In this document: in pieces, positions 48,712 through 62,200 of the stretch
How positions within the stretch are numbered: the first letter of the stretch is position 1
Layout: every line of letters begins with the position of its first letter
DNA from: Apus apus
Lineage: Eukaryota; Chordata; Aves; Apodiformes; Apodidae
Assembly: GCF_020740795.1 (NCBI RefSeq)
Contig: NC_067289.1
Span: 18,930,608-18,994,607 of the forward strand
Length of the DNA stretch: 64,000 bases
Reading direction: 5' to 3'
Notes under the pieces: generated by a model
Seen by the model: the letters and a program-made list of their open reading frames with translations, nothing else
Databases searched by the model: none
Told to the model about the DNA's origin: nothing
Translations under genes and position numbers: made by a program

Positions 48712-51700
48712 TGAAAATAGCAGAATGAAATATTTCAATTATTCTCCAGAAAATAATTCCCTTCTTTTATCAGGAATTATATTAAATTATAATTACTTAT
48801 ATTAAAAAATATTTTTTTTGAGAGCAAACTCTTTGCTTAATGTTGTCCAGCTTCATCTGGTACCAGTTGCTGCAGTGCTCAAGAAATGAGATGTCAGTAT
48901 ATACCAACAAATACTGAACAGAGAAGTTTCATTAGATGGGACTCAAAGATTTTAGTACAGGTCTCATATTTGTAGGAATAAAAATCCCTTTCACCTTAAA
49001 CTGTTACCGTGCAGAAAAAAAAGAAAGCTAGAAGACACTCTCTCTTACTTTCTGTACTGGACTTCTGAGAAGAGCCTGAGAAAACAAACACAGTGCCACC
49101 AAAGAGAGGGTTAAAACTTCCCCTGATGACAGAAGTTTATTCATGTGCCCAGAGAGGAGAACAACACGAGAGAAAAGGAAGATAACCTAACAGTGAATGA
49201 AGAGCCTTATTAGCAGACCCTAAGAGACATTTTCCAAACCTGGAAAGATAAGAAAGCAGGAGCTGTGTACACGTGAAGCATCCAGTGGCTACCGTGTGTC
49301 TGAACATCTTTCCTGGAACACGAGTTTCTACCACGGGATTAAACCTGGCACAGGGTTCAGAAGCACCCCTGGTGTTTCCTCAGAGTAACACTGTTCATGA
49401 CACTTGTTGCAAATCTACCAAAGAGACCAGAGAGTGTGTTCAGATTTAACAGCTGACCTGCAGAGACAGGTAAGAAGACCAATGAGAACACAGCCAACAA
49501 AAATCTGTACCTCAAAATCTGAAGATACCTAATTGATACCAGTAGCAGAACAGTGACACACACCAAAGAAGTCACATCTGGTAGACATAGTTGGTTTTGG
49601 GTATTGGAAAATTTGTTCTATGCAACAATAGTTTAATAAAAGAATATGTATACACATTACCTCCTAACCACCTGTTATTAATATGTATTTATAGTGAAGT
49701 ACCAATATAAGTTTGAATTTTATATTCTTCTGGCTAAAACTCTGATGTGACATTACAATCACAAAGAATTTAACAAAGCTGTAACTTCAAAACTACTTTT
49801 TAGACATTCTCTTCATGGTACAAATTGCAAAGGTTGCTGGATAAAAAAATAAAGATAGTTTAGTAAGATACAGGAAATAAATAATAGATTCTCAGCATAG
49901 AAGATGACTGCTTTTTCTCTCTCAAACATGCTGGCCAAATGTAGAAAAGTAAACCTTAAGGAGACTGGCTCATAATTAATTTGGCTGTCAAGACAGGGTA
50001 TTGAATGATGAAATAAAATCTTCACCTCCGTAATAAAATGCAGGAGGGATATTTACTTTGCATGTATATATTACACATTTTACTGTTCTACTTCAACATT
50101 TCTTTTCCTCAGACCACTTCCAAGAAGGTTTCCATAGAAACCTAAGAAATAAAGTGAAGAGGAACAAAATTTTTCTCAGTTTACATTGATTTCAAATACC
50201 ACCACACTTACACCAACAATGTGCCTTTTGCACCAATTATTATCAGCTGAAAATACAAATGTTAAAGTTGATTAAAATTGAAGTTTAGATTTGCCACAGT
50301 TATCAAAAACACTGTTTGTAGTTCAGACTGTCACCTACCCAAGTTGTGGCATTGTAGAATACCAAAGATCACCAATTTTTAAAGCAACTGTAATGAGGTC
50401 CATCAAGATGAAAATTGCTTTGGAACAGCTGTGGTCCTCTGTTCTCTCTCTCTTCTCTGGTTTAAGGTACTACAGACAATATATTAAGTATTTAAAGAGG
50501 CTTCAGTTACGAATCTCTTTAACTTCTTAAACTGTCTTACATTGGTGATTAACATAATGATTCCTCCAGAGAGCCTGACCTCTGTTCTTATGAGGGATGT
50601 GATTTGGGGACTTGCTGAGGATGATGCAAAGTCCCTGACAGCACTGGGCCACAGGATTTTTGCAACTTTTATGTCTTGATTTCTTTCCTTGGGTTTTTAT
50701 TTATTGTGCATTGTGTTGTGTTTTTTTTTTCCCCTCTCACATTTTAAAATCTTTTCACCAAAGCCAGAAAACAATGGAAAGTAAGTCAAAACATTTTAAA
50801 TAATTCCCAAAGGCTTCAGAGATGCTGCCTCTTTCCTGCATGCAATTACTTATTACTGTTGTTCACTTCTGACTCATTTAGACATGCTTGAAATCATTTT
50901 GGGAGAACCAGTCCAACAACAAATGAAGATTGCATTCTGAGAAGAAGCCTCATGCTGAGATGCCTGAAAGATTATACATCTGAGCTTACAGGAACAGGTA
51001 AGTAATTTCACTCAGAGACCCCATTCTCCTTCATCAAGGAAGCTGCAAATGAGCAAACACTTTTAGGACTCCAATTTCAATACAATTTCTTCCTGCTTTC
51101 AGAGAGCTAAAACTTGATGACCTCTCATTCTATTTATCCTAAGTGCTGGTTGTTGGAAATCAAAGCTGACTCAATGGCATGGATCTGGGTTTTGCTTTTG
51201 CTATTCACAAAAACAGAATATTAATAAACCTTTCGCAATACTAGGTTAAAAGAAGAAAATACTTCAGTTTTGTTGCCTAGAATTCATTATTTTCTCTGCC
51301 TTGTCAGTTCTGGATGAGAGAGTAGAATTCCTAAACATATAGCTGCGCACACTTTTACAGACGAGACGTGAAGATGAAATGATATCTTCCCTTTTGATTC
51401 AGGGTGATCAGTAAAGATGACCTGTAAATTGATGTTTTGCTCTTAATTTATTTATTTTTTTTTATCATAGTCACTTTAGGGATGAAAAAAATTTCTCTTC
51501 TGCTTTAATCAAAAGCTTTTTATTTTCAGGACATCCTGAGAATGACAGAACCCTTCCTGAAAAGCAAACATAGGGAACTAAAGCTTCTCCCCTTTCTGTA
51601 CTTGCAAACACCAAGATACAGGCAACAATACAGAAAAAAATAGCAGCATGATAAGTCACAGCACTACTTCTTGGGGACTTTCAAGCTTGATTTTCAAATT

Positions 51701-54700
51701 ATAACCTCATTCTAAGATCATATACTGCACCGCTTTCACAGTGGAGTAGTTTCAGATTTCCTTCTATTCTAGACCTTTATTTTTAGGTCAGGTCTGCTAA
51801 TGAGCTCAAAGGAAGTGAAAAAAAATCCCCTTGAAGAAATGATGTAACAAGTATGAGCTCTGAATTTGTTTCCAAAAATGGTTAACAGTGTTGGCACTTG
51901 AGTGACAGCCAGAATAGGCCAAATTTCTGCTCCTGCCATTTTAAAAAAAGAAACATATTGGCCTATCTTTCCTCATTCTCCAATAGTGAAATGTAAAAAT
52001 AGAACTATGCGCTCTGAAGGGCTTCAAGGGCTCCTTTCATTAATGTGAAAAATCCATCATTTATAGCTCTGCAGCATGAATAGGTTTGGAAGACATTTAA
52101 TCACTAGTGAAAATGCTACAACCCCAGCCCCACTCCTAGAGAGGTATATATAGCTCACAGCTATTCATCTGTGCTTGTTGGGAACCGCTCCACTGTTCCA
52201 TACATTCTCCATAGTGAATGAGAGCAAAGGGATGTGTAGTGAGAACTGCTAGTTCAAATACAACTCACACTGAAAACACAGAGAGAGTCATCTTGATGGG
52301 CAGGTAAATGGTATTGGTTGCCTTCTAAATAAAATATATTTTGCCTAAGTGCCTCTCAGTGAGGATCAAATCACCCTTTTGATCTCTGTCACACTTCTTG
52401 GCATGATATGTGGCAAACGGGAAAGCAGCTATAAGAAAATCTGTCTTGATATTAAAAACAGGAAGGCTTGTCTCCCAGGGACTAATCTGTATTAAACTTC
52501 AGACTCTTCCACAACCAGATTTGAAGGCTCTGTGTAGTTTTCTGCTTTCCAGGTACGTGGCTGAGGAAGATAGAAAAGGTTTTGCTATGAAAATTGTCTG
52601 ATTTGAAATGTTCCATATGCTACCAGAGGGAGCATAATCATATTAATCTACCTTTTTTTGCCTGGATACACACGTATAGGGATCTTCTGTATGTCTCTTG
52701 ACAGTGCAATGTAAAGGTGGATCTAGATGTTACTGAGATTTATGGGATTCTCCTGATTTTCAGCAGTGTTTTTCAGCTCAAAGTCCCTACAGGCTCTGAA
52801 AACTTGCTTCCTTTCGACAACATTTTTATTAAAATTAAATTTCTGTTTGAAAGACCTGTGTCACTGAAATGCTGGGTACTGATTTAGGAAATGATACTGG
52901 TGATTTTGAAAAATACTGAAAGAAAGCACAGTAGTTACTCCAAGTATTTAAGGAGCAGCATCTTCCATAATTTGACAAGACTTCAACTGATTGCACAAAG
53001 TAAAAGAATGCAGCATAGAGAATGGGGAAAAAAAACAACAAACCACAACAAACAAATCTACCCTAAAATGTGTGGCAGGATTGCAAAGGATATTCTGGTC
53101 CATGAAAATCCAAACTCACAATACCACATGCTGTTTTAAAAACAGTCTATTTTTTTGTGCTTTCCATTTTGACAACATCAAGCAAGGTCCATTGTAATGT
53201 GTCATTCAGACCTCCTCCATATTTGGCAAGATATAAATCCACCTTTGTACCCCCTAGCACTAAATCAGAAACACTGTCAGCACATGAGAAACAGCAGATA
53301 CTGAACAACTTCTTACTGCCTTTTAAAATTAGCTGAAAAAATTATCTAGCTACTGTTGTACTGGCAGGCTCTGTGTTGGATCTGATGTTGTGGCACTCCT
53401 GTGGGTAAGGTACCACCTGTCTTTCAGCAGGCAGCATGAAAGCAGAAAGCCCACATGGGCTCAGCACTGTGTGAAAGGGATTAATTTGGTAGAAAAATGC
53501 CTATATATGATTTCTGTCTAGTTTGCTCTGTTGCTTGTATTAATAATTGCCAGCTTTTTTTCCAATGCAGAAAACGGGCATAGGTACTGGCTGATGGATT
53601 TCCTGTCCATCTTACCATGTTTATGTGGGGAACTTGAGGAGGAAAGGTGCCCTTTGCTGGCAGCTCCATGCTCACAAGGTAGAACAACACAACCACCTCA
53701 GCTGGGTCTTTACACATCTGCTTAAAGAAGCACAAATACATCATCTGCAATATACATAATTCAGACTGTTTGCAGCTGAGTTTTCCCTGCCTTCATCAGG
53801 GTAGGAAGACAGCATGTTCTACAGGGTATATTAGAAGTCTGAAAAATCTAGAGGTAAGCATAATAAAGAAAAAATTTCACTGAATCTGACAGTCATTCTT
53901 TCCTTTGCTGTCGCCAAGATATGTCAAGGACACTCAGGAAAAAAAGCTGAACTAACAAAAAGGTGTCAATTTAAAGCAAATTATGTAGATCAGCTCTACT
54001 AAATGGATAGACTTTCACTCAAAAATAAAGGTGCCATAACTTGGTTTCATTAATTGGTTTCAAAGTGAATTAAACTAAAGCAGGTCGAGGCCATTTAGGT
54101 TCTGGCTGCATGTAAAATGACTTAATACAGTTTCTCTAGTATATTTTAAATCCAAATTCATTAGGGTTAATTTTACCAAACATCCCTGAGTAGACAAGAT
54201 ATAAACGAGCTTTAAATATCTGCCCTGGGACTGTTGGATTTGTGCATTCTATTCTTTCTCATCTTCTTTCTTTTACTTATCTACCATTGCTATTTGCATT
54301 TCAAGATAAGTTTCCCACAGGGTACTGTGAGGGGTTTTTTTCCTTTAAAAAGAACCATCTGGATAAAACCAACAATATTGCCAACACTAGCATTAAAATT
54401 GTGAGTCAAGCCTTAAAAAAATAATGAGATTTACTTAAAAGTGTGAATTTTTCCCACACAAATAATGTATTTACATTTTTTAGTGTGTCTCTGCTATTTT
54501 AAATGTACTCCAGCCACATTTTTAAACTGCAATAGAGGAAAAGCTGGCTTGCCTACATAAACACTGCCCTGCAAAAAACGCTTTTAATAAAACCACCAAA
54601 TATCAGGAGAGATACAAAGTCCTGAGAATTTAAATTGTAAATGTCAGGAGTTGTGTCAATACTATAATTGTTTGTGCTACGGATCAATTAAAACTCTTCA

Positions 54701-55187
54701 GGAAGAGTTGGACAAGACAGAACCTGACACTTGTTTAGTTCAGATCCCAGTACAGAAATGGCCCATTTTCTCCTTGTTGTTTGGATAAAGCTGAAGTCCT
54801 GCTTGCTAGAAAAGCATGTAAATGAAATGTAATGTTTGAAATTTTAACTGAATTCTGATCAAATAACTTTGACTTACTACTTGTACATATCCAACTTGCC
54901 TGTATGTCTGGTATCTAGATTTTCTCCAAAATACCTATAATAAAGAGGTTTTGATCAAGTTTTGACTCAGAAGATTTATTTCTCAAAACCAGTTCAGAAA
55001 TGCATGCTTCTCTTTTAAGTTGCAGGTGTTATTAGTGATGGTGAACTTATCTTTAGTTAGTAATAAAAGCTTCACAGTAGCAAGTGTTCTCCAGTTGTGT
55101 CAAGAAGGCTAAAGATTCCCTAAAGAGACTTGTAAAGAAAAAGTAACAACTGCTGCTTAAAGCTGTGAGATATTAATCAAAAGAAAA
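48712..55187. other. Intergenic, no gene seen
   Basis: AT-rich sequence with short T-runs (near 50718 and 51449) and an isolated TATATATAG near 52145. No recognisable repeat or coding segment; ORFs are at most 89 codons. Confidence 0.6.
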
Positions 55188-55217
55188 CTTTAAAACAAGC
55201 TAATGCTTGTTTTAAAG
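55188..55217. repeat. 30-bp perfect hairpin (13-bp arms, 4-nt loop)
   Basis: CTTTAAAACAAGC at 55188-55200, loop TAAT, then GCTTGTTTTAAAG at 55205-55217. The arms are exact reverse complements and the pairing stops sharply on both sides. It is too short for a typical pre-miRNA and not a known terminator context. It could be a protein-binding palindrome or a relic of a small inverted-repeat element. Confidence 0.95.
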
Positions 55218-58200
55218 AGAAAACGTTTCTAACTTGTAATCTGCTTCATTCAACAGATGCTAGTTCATTCTCTGCATTCACAGATTATGCAGCTAAAGCT
55301 TCTGTGAACAGACATGTCAGTTCACAGGAACTCAGAGTTACACAACACTTGTAGGGCTTGGATAAAAAAGAGATTCTAGGGATCAGGAAGAAAACTGTGA
55401 TGTTTGGTCCAAAGTGCCTGGAAGTGAGGCAGCTCCAATAAGTTTACTCATAAAAATGGAGAGGATTGATCCAAACATTCATGGAAACCTTCCTTCAGGG
55501 CTTTCTTCCAGCCCTCCAGCACAGGGGTGGAAGGATGCAGACAAGAGCTCTGCTACATTTGCACTTCTTGCAAGTATGACAGCATTGAACCTCAAAACCC
55601 ACTCATCAGTACAGATGGGTTGGAGAGTCAAAGGGATTTTTTTTCTCTAGCCCCGCTCAAAAGAGTTATTTTTTCCTAATTTGTACTTGCTGAATGTATC
55701 AGCAGCCCTTCAGTGCTCAGTACTGCATGGGAGCTTTATACTACATACAATACAATCTATGGAAGAATAATTGCTGACCTGCCTGCTGGGATGCTTGACA
55801 AAGGACATGTCTACTTCTATTTTTTTTTATTATTTTTTTTTCTTCAGGCACAAATATACCATAAACAAAGAGGATTTATTATAAAGAAGCTCCCTGGAAA
55901 AATGGAAATTACATGAGGAGTAAGAGTGATTGCTCTGGCCAGGTCATGTCCCACCAAGATGTAATTTGTTTCCTTTTACACCACTCACACCTTTTTCCTA
56001 CACCAATCCTCCAATATTTTACTGACTTTTCGTAACAACTCCCAGTGCACAAGGCTTTGTGAACTACTCAACTGTTCCTCACAAGGTGTGTACAAAATTC
56101 AGTAAAAATGTTTGTGTGCTGTATTTAAAGATATTATCACAGCTGAGGGTTATAAATATTTTTTACTGTAAATTAAGTGAGAATTTAAAGCCAGAGCAAG
56201 TATGCTTTAGACACAGTAACATCTCTGGTGCTTCCCTCAGATCATATTTACAGGAAGGCTTTGATTTCGATATGAACATTTCTAATACATTACATGAGGG
56301 CAAATGAAGGGAAAGTGTGTCAAATATGATTATAACTGCAAAACAACAACTGCACTGAGCAGGTTCCCCTATCTACAAGATTGCTTCATGACTGTTATAG
56401 GTTGGTGTGACAGGGCACCATTTGTCCTTCAGGCCAGCAATCCTACAATGCACTTTATTTCTATAATCCAAAAAGTTCAGTCTCTAGGTAAGCAGTGGAG
56501 AGTTTTACAAAAATCCTGAGGTGTCTTCAAACCCATGGTTCCCATGACCTCCATGACAAAAACACAGTGCAAGCCTCATGCTAAATCAGTACTTAGGGCA
56601 TTTCAAAGACAGACCAGTGCTGGGCTCCAGCAGATAGCCACCCACGCTTCTCTTTCAGTTATCCCTGGGACACATCCCCTGAGTCCACAGATTCTACTGA
56701 GAATATCCATATGAAAATATAGCCATCTGGGAAAGCATTAAAAAACCCAATCAAAAGAGCCAGCAGCTATAATGGCCGTGTACACAGAGGACTATATTTT
56801 CCTAAAAGCTCAAAAGACAGAGTAACTATGACCTGACCAAAGCACCATATACTGCCTCTGTAGCTTTTCCCTCTACTTTGGAATGTGCAGTTGAGATGTT
56901 TCCAGTTCTAAAACTCCATGTGGTATCACAGTGCACACTTCAGCAATTGCTGTGTTCTGCTTCAGCAGGGAATGAACTCATCCCAGATAGTATACAAGGA
57001 TATGCTTATTTATAATGTGACTCATGTTCTGGAACCATGTAAATATGATTTTAATATTTTTTTATGGGCCATATATTGATGTGGTATATCAAACAATTGT
57101 GGAGCAAGTTCTGCACTCTCTCTTATGTGGGTTGTAGAAGTAGTACCAGGTTGAGGGCTCTACAACTGACCCATATTGTACCTCTAAGTCCTGCTCTGTG
57201 GGAAGGAGCAACATGAGGAAGCAGCAGCTCTCAGTAGCCTTGCTTCATGCTACTTACTGAAAGCCAGAGCTGAGAAGTTCAAGCTTTAGATCATACCCTA
57301 CTTAGAACTCAGCCCCAAACTGGTCTCATCTCTTAGGATCCTCAAAGAGGAAATGTAAATTCTATTCAACGCAATTAAAGTGAATCTAGTCTAGTGTTTA
57401 AGATCAAACATTCAGGAATAGGTATGAACATGTTTGAGGGAACTGAAGGTGAATTATTCTCCAGAGCTAATTGAAGAGCTTCCTCTAAAGTAAAGGAAAC
57501 TTGTTTTGATACTTTATTTTGTTAATGAGATGCAACATAAAATGACTTCCTAGTTATTATGCAGAAATATGTCATGCATATTCAAGAACCATCTCTGAGG
57601 AACTGAAACAATTTAGACAAGATGAGTTACTGAATACATGAAAGGAATTGACTTCACTAATGATTAGGTAGGTTCACCTGTTAAAAATAATGAGTGAACA
57701 AAAAAGAAAAAAGTACATTTACATTAACTGTAGCCACTAAAAGTTATGGAGAGCCTGCAGAATGAATGGCAATTTAGTTTTATTTCAACTGTTTGCTTTT
57801 AATTTGTCTTAAATAAACAAGAGTCAATTTATGTTCTTTGCATATGTGGAAACACAGCATCAGGCTTCTTGGAGTTGTCTTATGGCTAAAGTATTGTCAA
57901 TTATTCTTTAAGGTAGTGCAAAAGTGCTTTAACTGTCGAAGGGTTTTGACTCCAAAAGGGTGCATATTCACTCAATATATTTAAGCCAAAGAGCAGAAAA
58001 AAAATACTATCCAAATGGCATCTGCTTAACACAACCATGAAGTACCTTCTTACCAGTACCAAAGATTTAACTCAAACTAGATCTACCCAGTACTATACTA
58101 GGGTACACTGTAGAACAAACTTCCAAACTAAAATGAGTAATTTCTCAACAGAGTTACAAGTAATTGTAAACCAGGGATGCCTGTTAACAGTATCTTCATG

Positions 58201-58600
58201 ACTCAATGTTTTCAGCATCCTCCATGAGGAAAATATAAGTTAAAGTACCCAGGAAAACTTCCAGAATCAGCATTTTGATCCCTTATCATTTTCCGTGAAG
58301 TATCAAAATCTTTGTTGAGCCAAAAGAATTTATGATACATAAAACAAATAATGGAAGTAACAACCAGACCTTGGAAAGGCTGGAACCATTGTTCTGTAGG
58401 AGCAGTGCTCTGCTGGATCCAAACAGGTTAGGGGATCCCACACTTAACTTAGGAACAGGTTGTATTTATTCCCTTCTTTTTACTCCAAATGCCACTACAA
58501 GTGGCACTGTAGGATCAGCACTTGACATTATTTCCTCTCACTAGCTTCAGGGAACCCTTTGGACAAAAGGCATAATTGCTTAACCTCTTCACTCACAGTT
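55218..58600. other. Intergenic, no gene seen
   Basis: AT-rich sequence with T-rich tracts near 55820-55842. No gene, RNA gene or named repeat recognised. Confidence 0.6.
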
Positions 58601-58875
58601 CAACAAAAAAATGCACAGCACCCTCACCACCAAGAAGGTGCAGCTAAGCAGAGAGGACACCTGTACCTTGTCTGTGCTGCTGCACCCTGGGCCAGGCTGA
58701 GCCTGCTGGTGCCAGAGGCAGCCATCCATCCCCCAGCACAGCTGATTGCAGTAAATCCCACACAACTGGAACTGGCTGAGGACGCGTCTATCCACATTGT
58801 ACCCCCAAAGCGGTGGGCAGAAGGAATGACGGTCTCTCAGATGCTCAAAGACTGTACAACATGGGGTTTTTAACT
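58601..58875 (+). other. GC-richer block with a 104-codon ORF, unassigned
   Basis: The segment is clearly richer in G+C than its flanks. A plus-strand open frame (58559-58873) runs through it, ending VSQMLKDCTTWGF. I recognise no domain. A decayed retroelement, lncRNA exon or unique sequence are all possible. Confidence 0.25.
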
Positions 58876-59132
58876 TCTGCTGCTGACAGATTTTGACCTT
58901 CAGAGCAAGACTTCAAGCACAGGGGTCAGGAAGTCTGATTCATCAGTTTTTAAGTTCTATATTAAATCTGATGCACACAGGATATCTAATTCCTTGCTAT
59001 TTACAGAATTAATATCTGGTTTATTATCTTTTAATATAATATTTAGGAAATTGAGTGTCTGTATATTTTTATATCTCAAGGCTGTGACTAACTCAAGGCT
59101 CTGTTATCCACTCTCTCCTTGACACCCCGTGT

Positions 59133-59207
59133 CTTGGAGTCACTGGGACTGTAAATGGGCACAGATTTACTCCTACACAGAACCACCTGTAGTATCAGGG
59201 CCTTAGA
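59133..59207. repeat. Possible ancient amniote interspersed-repeat fragment
   Basis: CTTGGAGTCACTGGGACTGT and, about 45 bp later, GTATCAGGGCCTTAG recall a motif pair (GAAGTCAATGGGACT ... GGATCGGGGCCTTAG) common in old reptile and bird repeats. The family cannot be named with confidence, and the bounds are approximate. Confidence 0.35.
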
Positions 59208-59276
59208 TTCTAAACATCACACAAAAAACCCAAAACCAACAAGAAAAAGAAAAGCAAGAAAAGCCCTCATGAGAGA

Positions 59277-59292
59277 TTTTTTTTTTTTTTTA
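59277..59292 (+). repeat. T16 homopolymer
   Basis: Sixteen consecutive T, preceded by an A/C-rich stretch from about 59222. Confidence 0.9.
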
Positions 59293-62200
59293 ATTTGGCA
59301 TACTCAGAACACTTAATATGTACTTACAGTGAGGAGGCAGAAGGGAGAGGGTAGCAGTGCTTGATCAGGACAGGGAGAAACAGGGAGGCTGGAGTGAAAG
59401 ACATTTTAAGCAGAATTTAGAAAGGACATTTAGAAGCATGTAGCCCCCAGGTAAAGAAAGGCAAAGTGCCTTCACTCCAGCTTTCCTAATCAAGTTAGAC
59501 AGATTTGCTGGGTATATAGTATTTCTTGCTTGGAAAAACTGAAAATTGCCCAGTTTTCAATGGCAATAAAATACTACTGTGCTGACTAAGGCAGTTTAAA
59601 CATAGAAGTCACCACAGTAGCCTCAAGCTCCCAAAAAAGTAGAGAAATTCATTTAGATGCCAGTTTGCTTTTGTAAGGAAAGCTTGAAAAAACCTCTATA
59701 TTTTATAATTAACTTACTAAGCCAACACTCCATCTCTAAACTGGCACTTCACCTTGCTTGGGTGTCATGTGAATTGCAATATCTGGAGCTGATAGAGCTA
59801 AAAGGACACACAGAATGACAGAAGCAGCCATTTGAGAAAGTAGAGCAATGTATGGGGCACCCAAAACTTCTCTGGGCAACCCAGGCACACTGGGTGATTT
59901 TATGTTTCATAAGTATAATATAGGCTTCTACTGCTTGTTATTCTGATGAATGCAAACAGCAAAATGAAAATATATGAGAATCCTATTCAGTTGTGAAATA
60001 TGGAGCACTGAAAGGTGCACAAAGTCAATTTCCAGTGGAAAGTCTATGACAGGAACTCTTGGGCTAGGATGGTGCAAGCCAGAACAAGTCTGACACCAAT
60101 ATAGCTGCTTTAGCAGACACACTTGGTCTTAATATCTCGGACACCTTTATGTGGCAGTGTTCCAAGCCTGAAATGTGTCACACTGAACTGCAGTGTTAAG
60201 CTTTTTTACCTGAAATTCACAGTAAATTCACTCTGATCTTTGTTTTAAAATAGAGCATTGTCCTTCTTAATATGTAGCATATTTGTGGTATATCAGAGGC
60301 TACATTAATTTACTATTAACATGCAAACTAAAATTCTACCCTCTACCTTGTCAACTCAAATGATGTGTTAATAATTCAGGTGGATTATTTCATGCTCGAC
60401 ACTAGGGATACAGAACAGAGACCAACTCATTCATTTCAGCTGCATTACCATCATACCACACACACAAAAAAAATGGGAATGTGTAATTTGGTCAATAAAG
60501 CAAATGCATCTGATTAATAGCCACAATGAGCTGACCTATTGACTAAAACTGTGCCATTATCTCCCTACAGTCAATTTGTTGGTTTTTTTTCCCCTTTTAT
60601 TTCTCTGTTGTCTTTTACACTGAAAATATCTTTTGCTGACAGAAAGCTCTTTTTTTTTTTTCTTTTTTTTTTTATGAGGAGCTTTTGTAACCACAAAGAA
60701 CAACAACTGAAGAAAAAACATGAGAATTTTAAAATATTAAACTTGTATGTCTATGTCTTTTGAAAGGTAGCTGGTTGTGCATCCTAAAGATTAAATGCTT
60801 TAATTGAAAATTTTCTGAGGTTTATAAACAGCTTATTAATCCAATCCACATATTTCTTATTACCAGCATTTATTAATATAAGATACAGTAGAATATAACA
60901 AGTATATATAGAACCCTGCAGAAGCAGCTGAGTTACTGAACAACAGTGGCTTGGCTGAATTTTTCACAACTCAAAAATGAGATACACAAGTTGAGAGAAT
61001 GAAAGATTTTCCCTCCTCCAGATGGTAAAATGCAATGGCAGTAACTGATTTTACTCACAGATTCCTGACAATATTATTTGCCTACGAAGGGCTCAGTAGC
61101 TACTGGTACTTGAAGCTGAAAGAATATGGTGGCTGTTTTCAGTCATATTATGGTCCAGTTCCCAATATTCACAGTGAACTTTCAGCAGCATAGTTTAAAT
61201 TATTATCTCCTGTTCTGTACTTTACTGAGTACTTTCAACTTAAGTGCACTTCAAACTGCATTTCCCAAGACACCATTTATCTTCCACAAGCCACCGATTG
61301 AGCCACCAGTTTATAGACACGTACTATCCTGCAGGATACAGTATCATATTTTCTATTCACTCATGTGTAAGATGTAAACAAAGTTCCTTAACCTCAATTT
61401 TTATAAACTAGCTTCAGTATTCTTGCCAGAAAATGCCACAAAAGTTCAACCCAGTCCATTTAATACTATTATCACTTTAAAGTGAACATCGTTCAATGCA
61501 TTTTTGCCTACATTCCCATCTTTCCCAACCGGCTTCTAGGAAAACCACTTTCAGTAAATTGTAATGACACCAGAATATCTATTTTTCGTCTTCACCCAAG
61601 TAATCCTGGTCATCCCACAAAGTATGTGAGACAACCACCATAGAAGCATTCTTCGTATTTTCCTTTCTTCTTTCCGTGTTTCCTTTAACTGGTTACTGCA
61701 TCCCATAAAACTTGAAACCTTTGTGTACTCCTCTAATATTAGTAATAGGCTGTCCTTAAATTGTCTGCTTCTCCTGTATTGGCTCTGAAAACAGCCAGAG
61801 AACTCTAAGAACTTTAATCAATGCAAGTGCTTGTGTCCCTTGGGTTTCAGATCACTTCGCCAACCATGAAATACTGAAGAGCATGCTCTGATGATATCCT
61901 TCAGAAATTATTAGATATGGCTCCTAACAATGCCCCTTTTAACAAACTGCTGTAAAGGATTAAGTAACCACAATCAACCTATGATACTCTCCCCTACTGT
62001 ATTTCTTACCAGACAAAAGAGGAGGAGATTAAAGTTCTCGTACTACCTCAGCACCTCAAGATCCTTTGTACTTCAGAAAGAACAGATCTAAAATAGATTC
62101 ACTGTCGGGTCTTTGTGGAAGACTTGACCCAGCTCAAATTCAAATAATTTTATCTTTAAAATAGTTTCAAGTATTCCCAAAGAAGTAATGCTCAGACATA

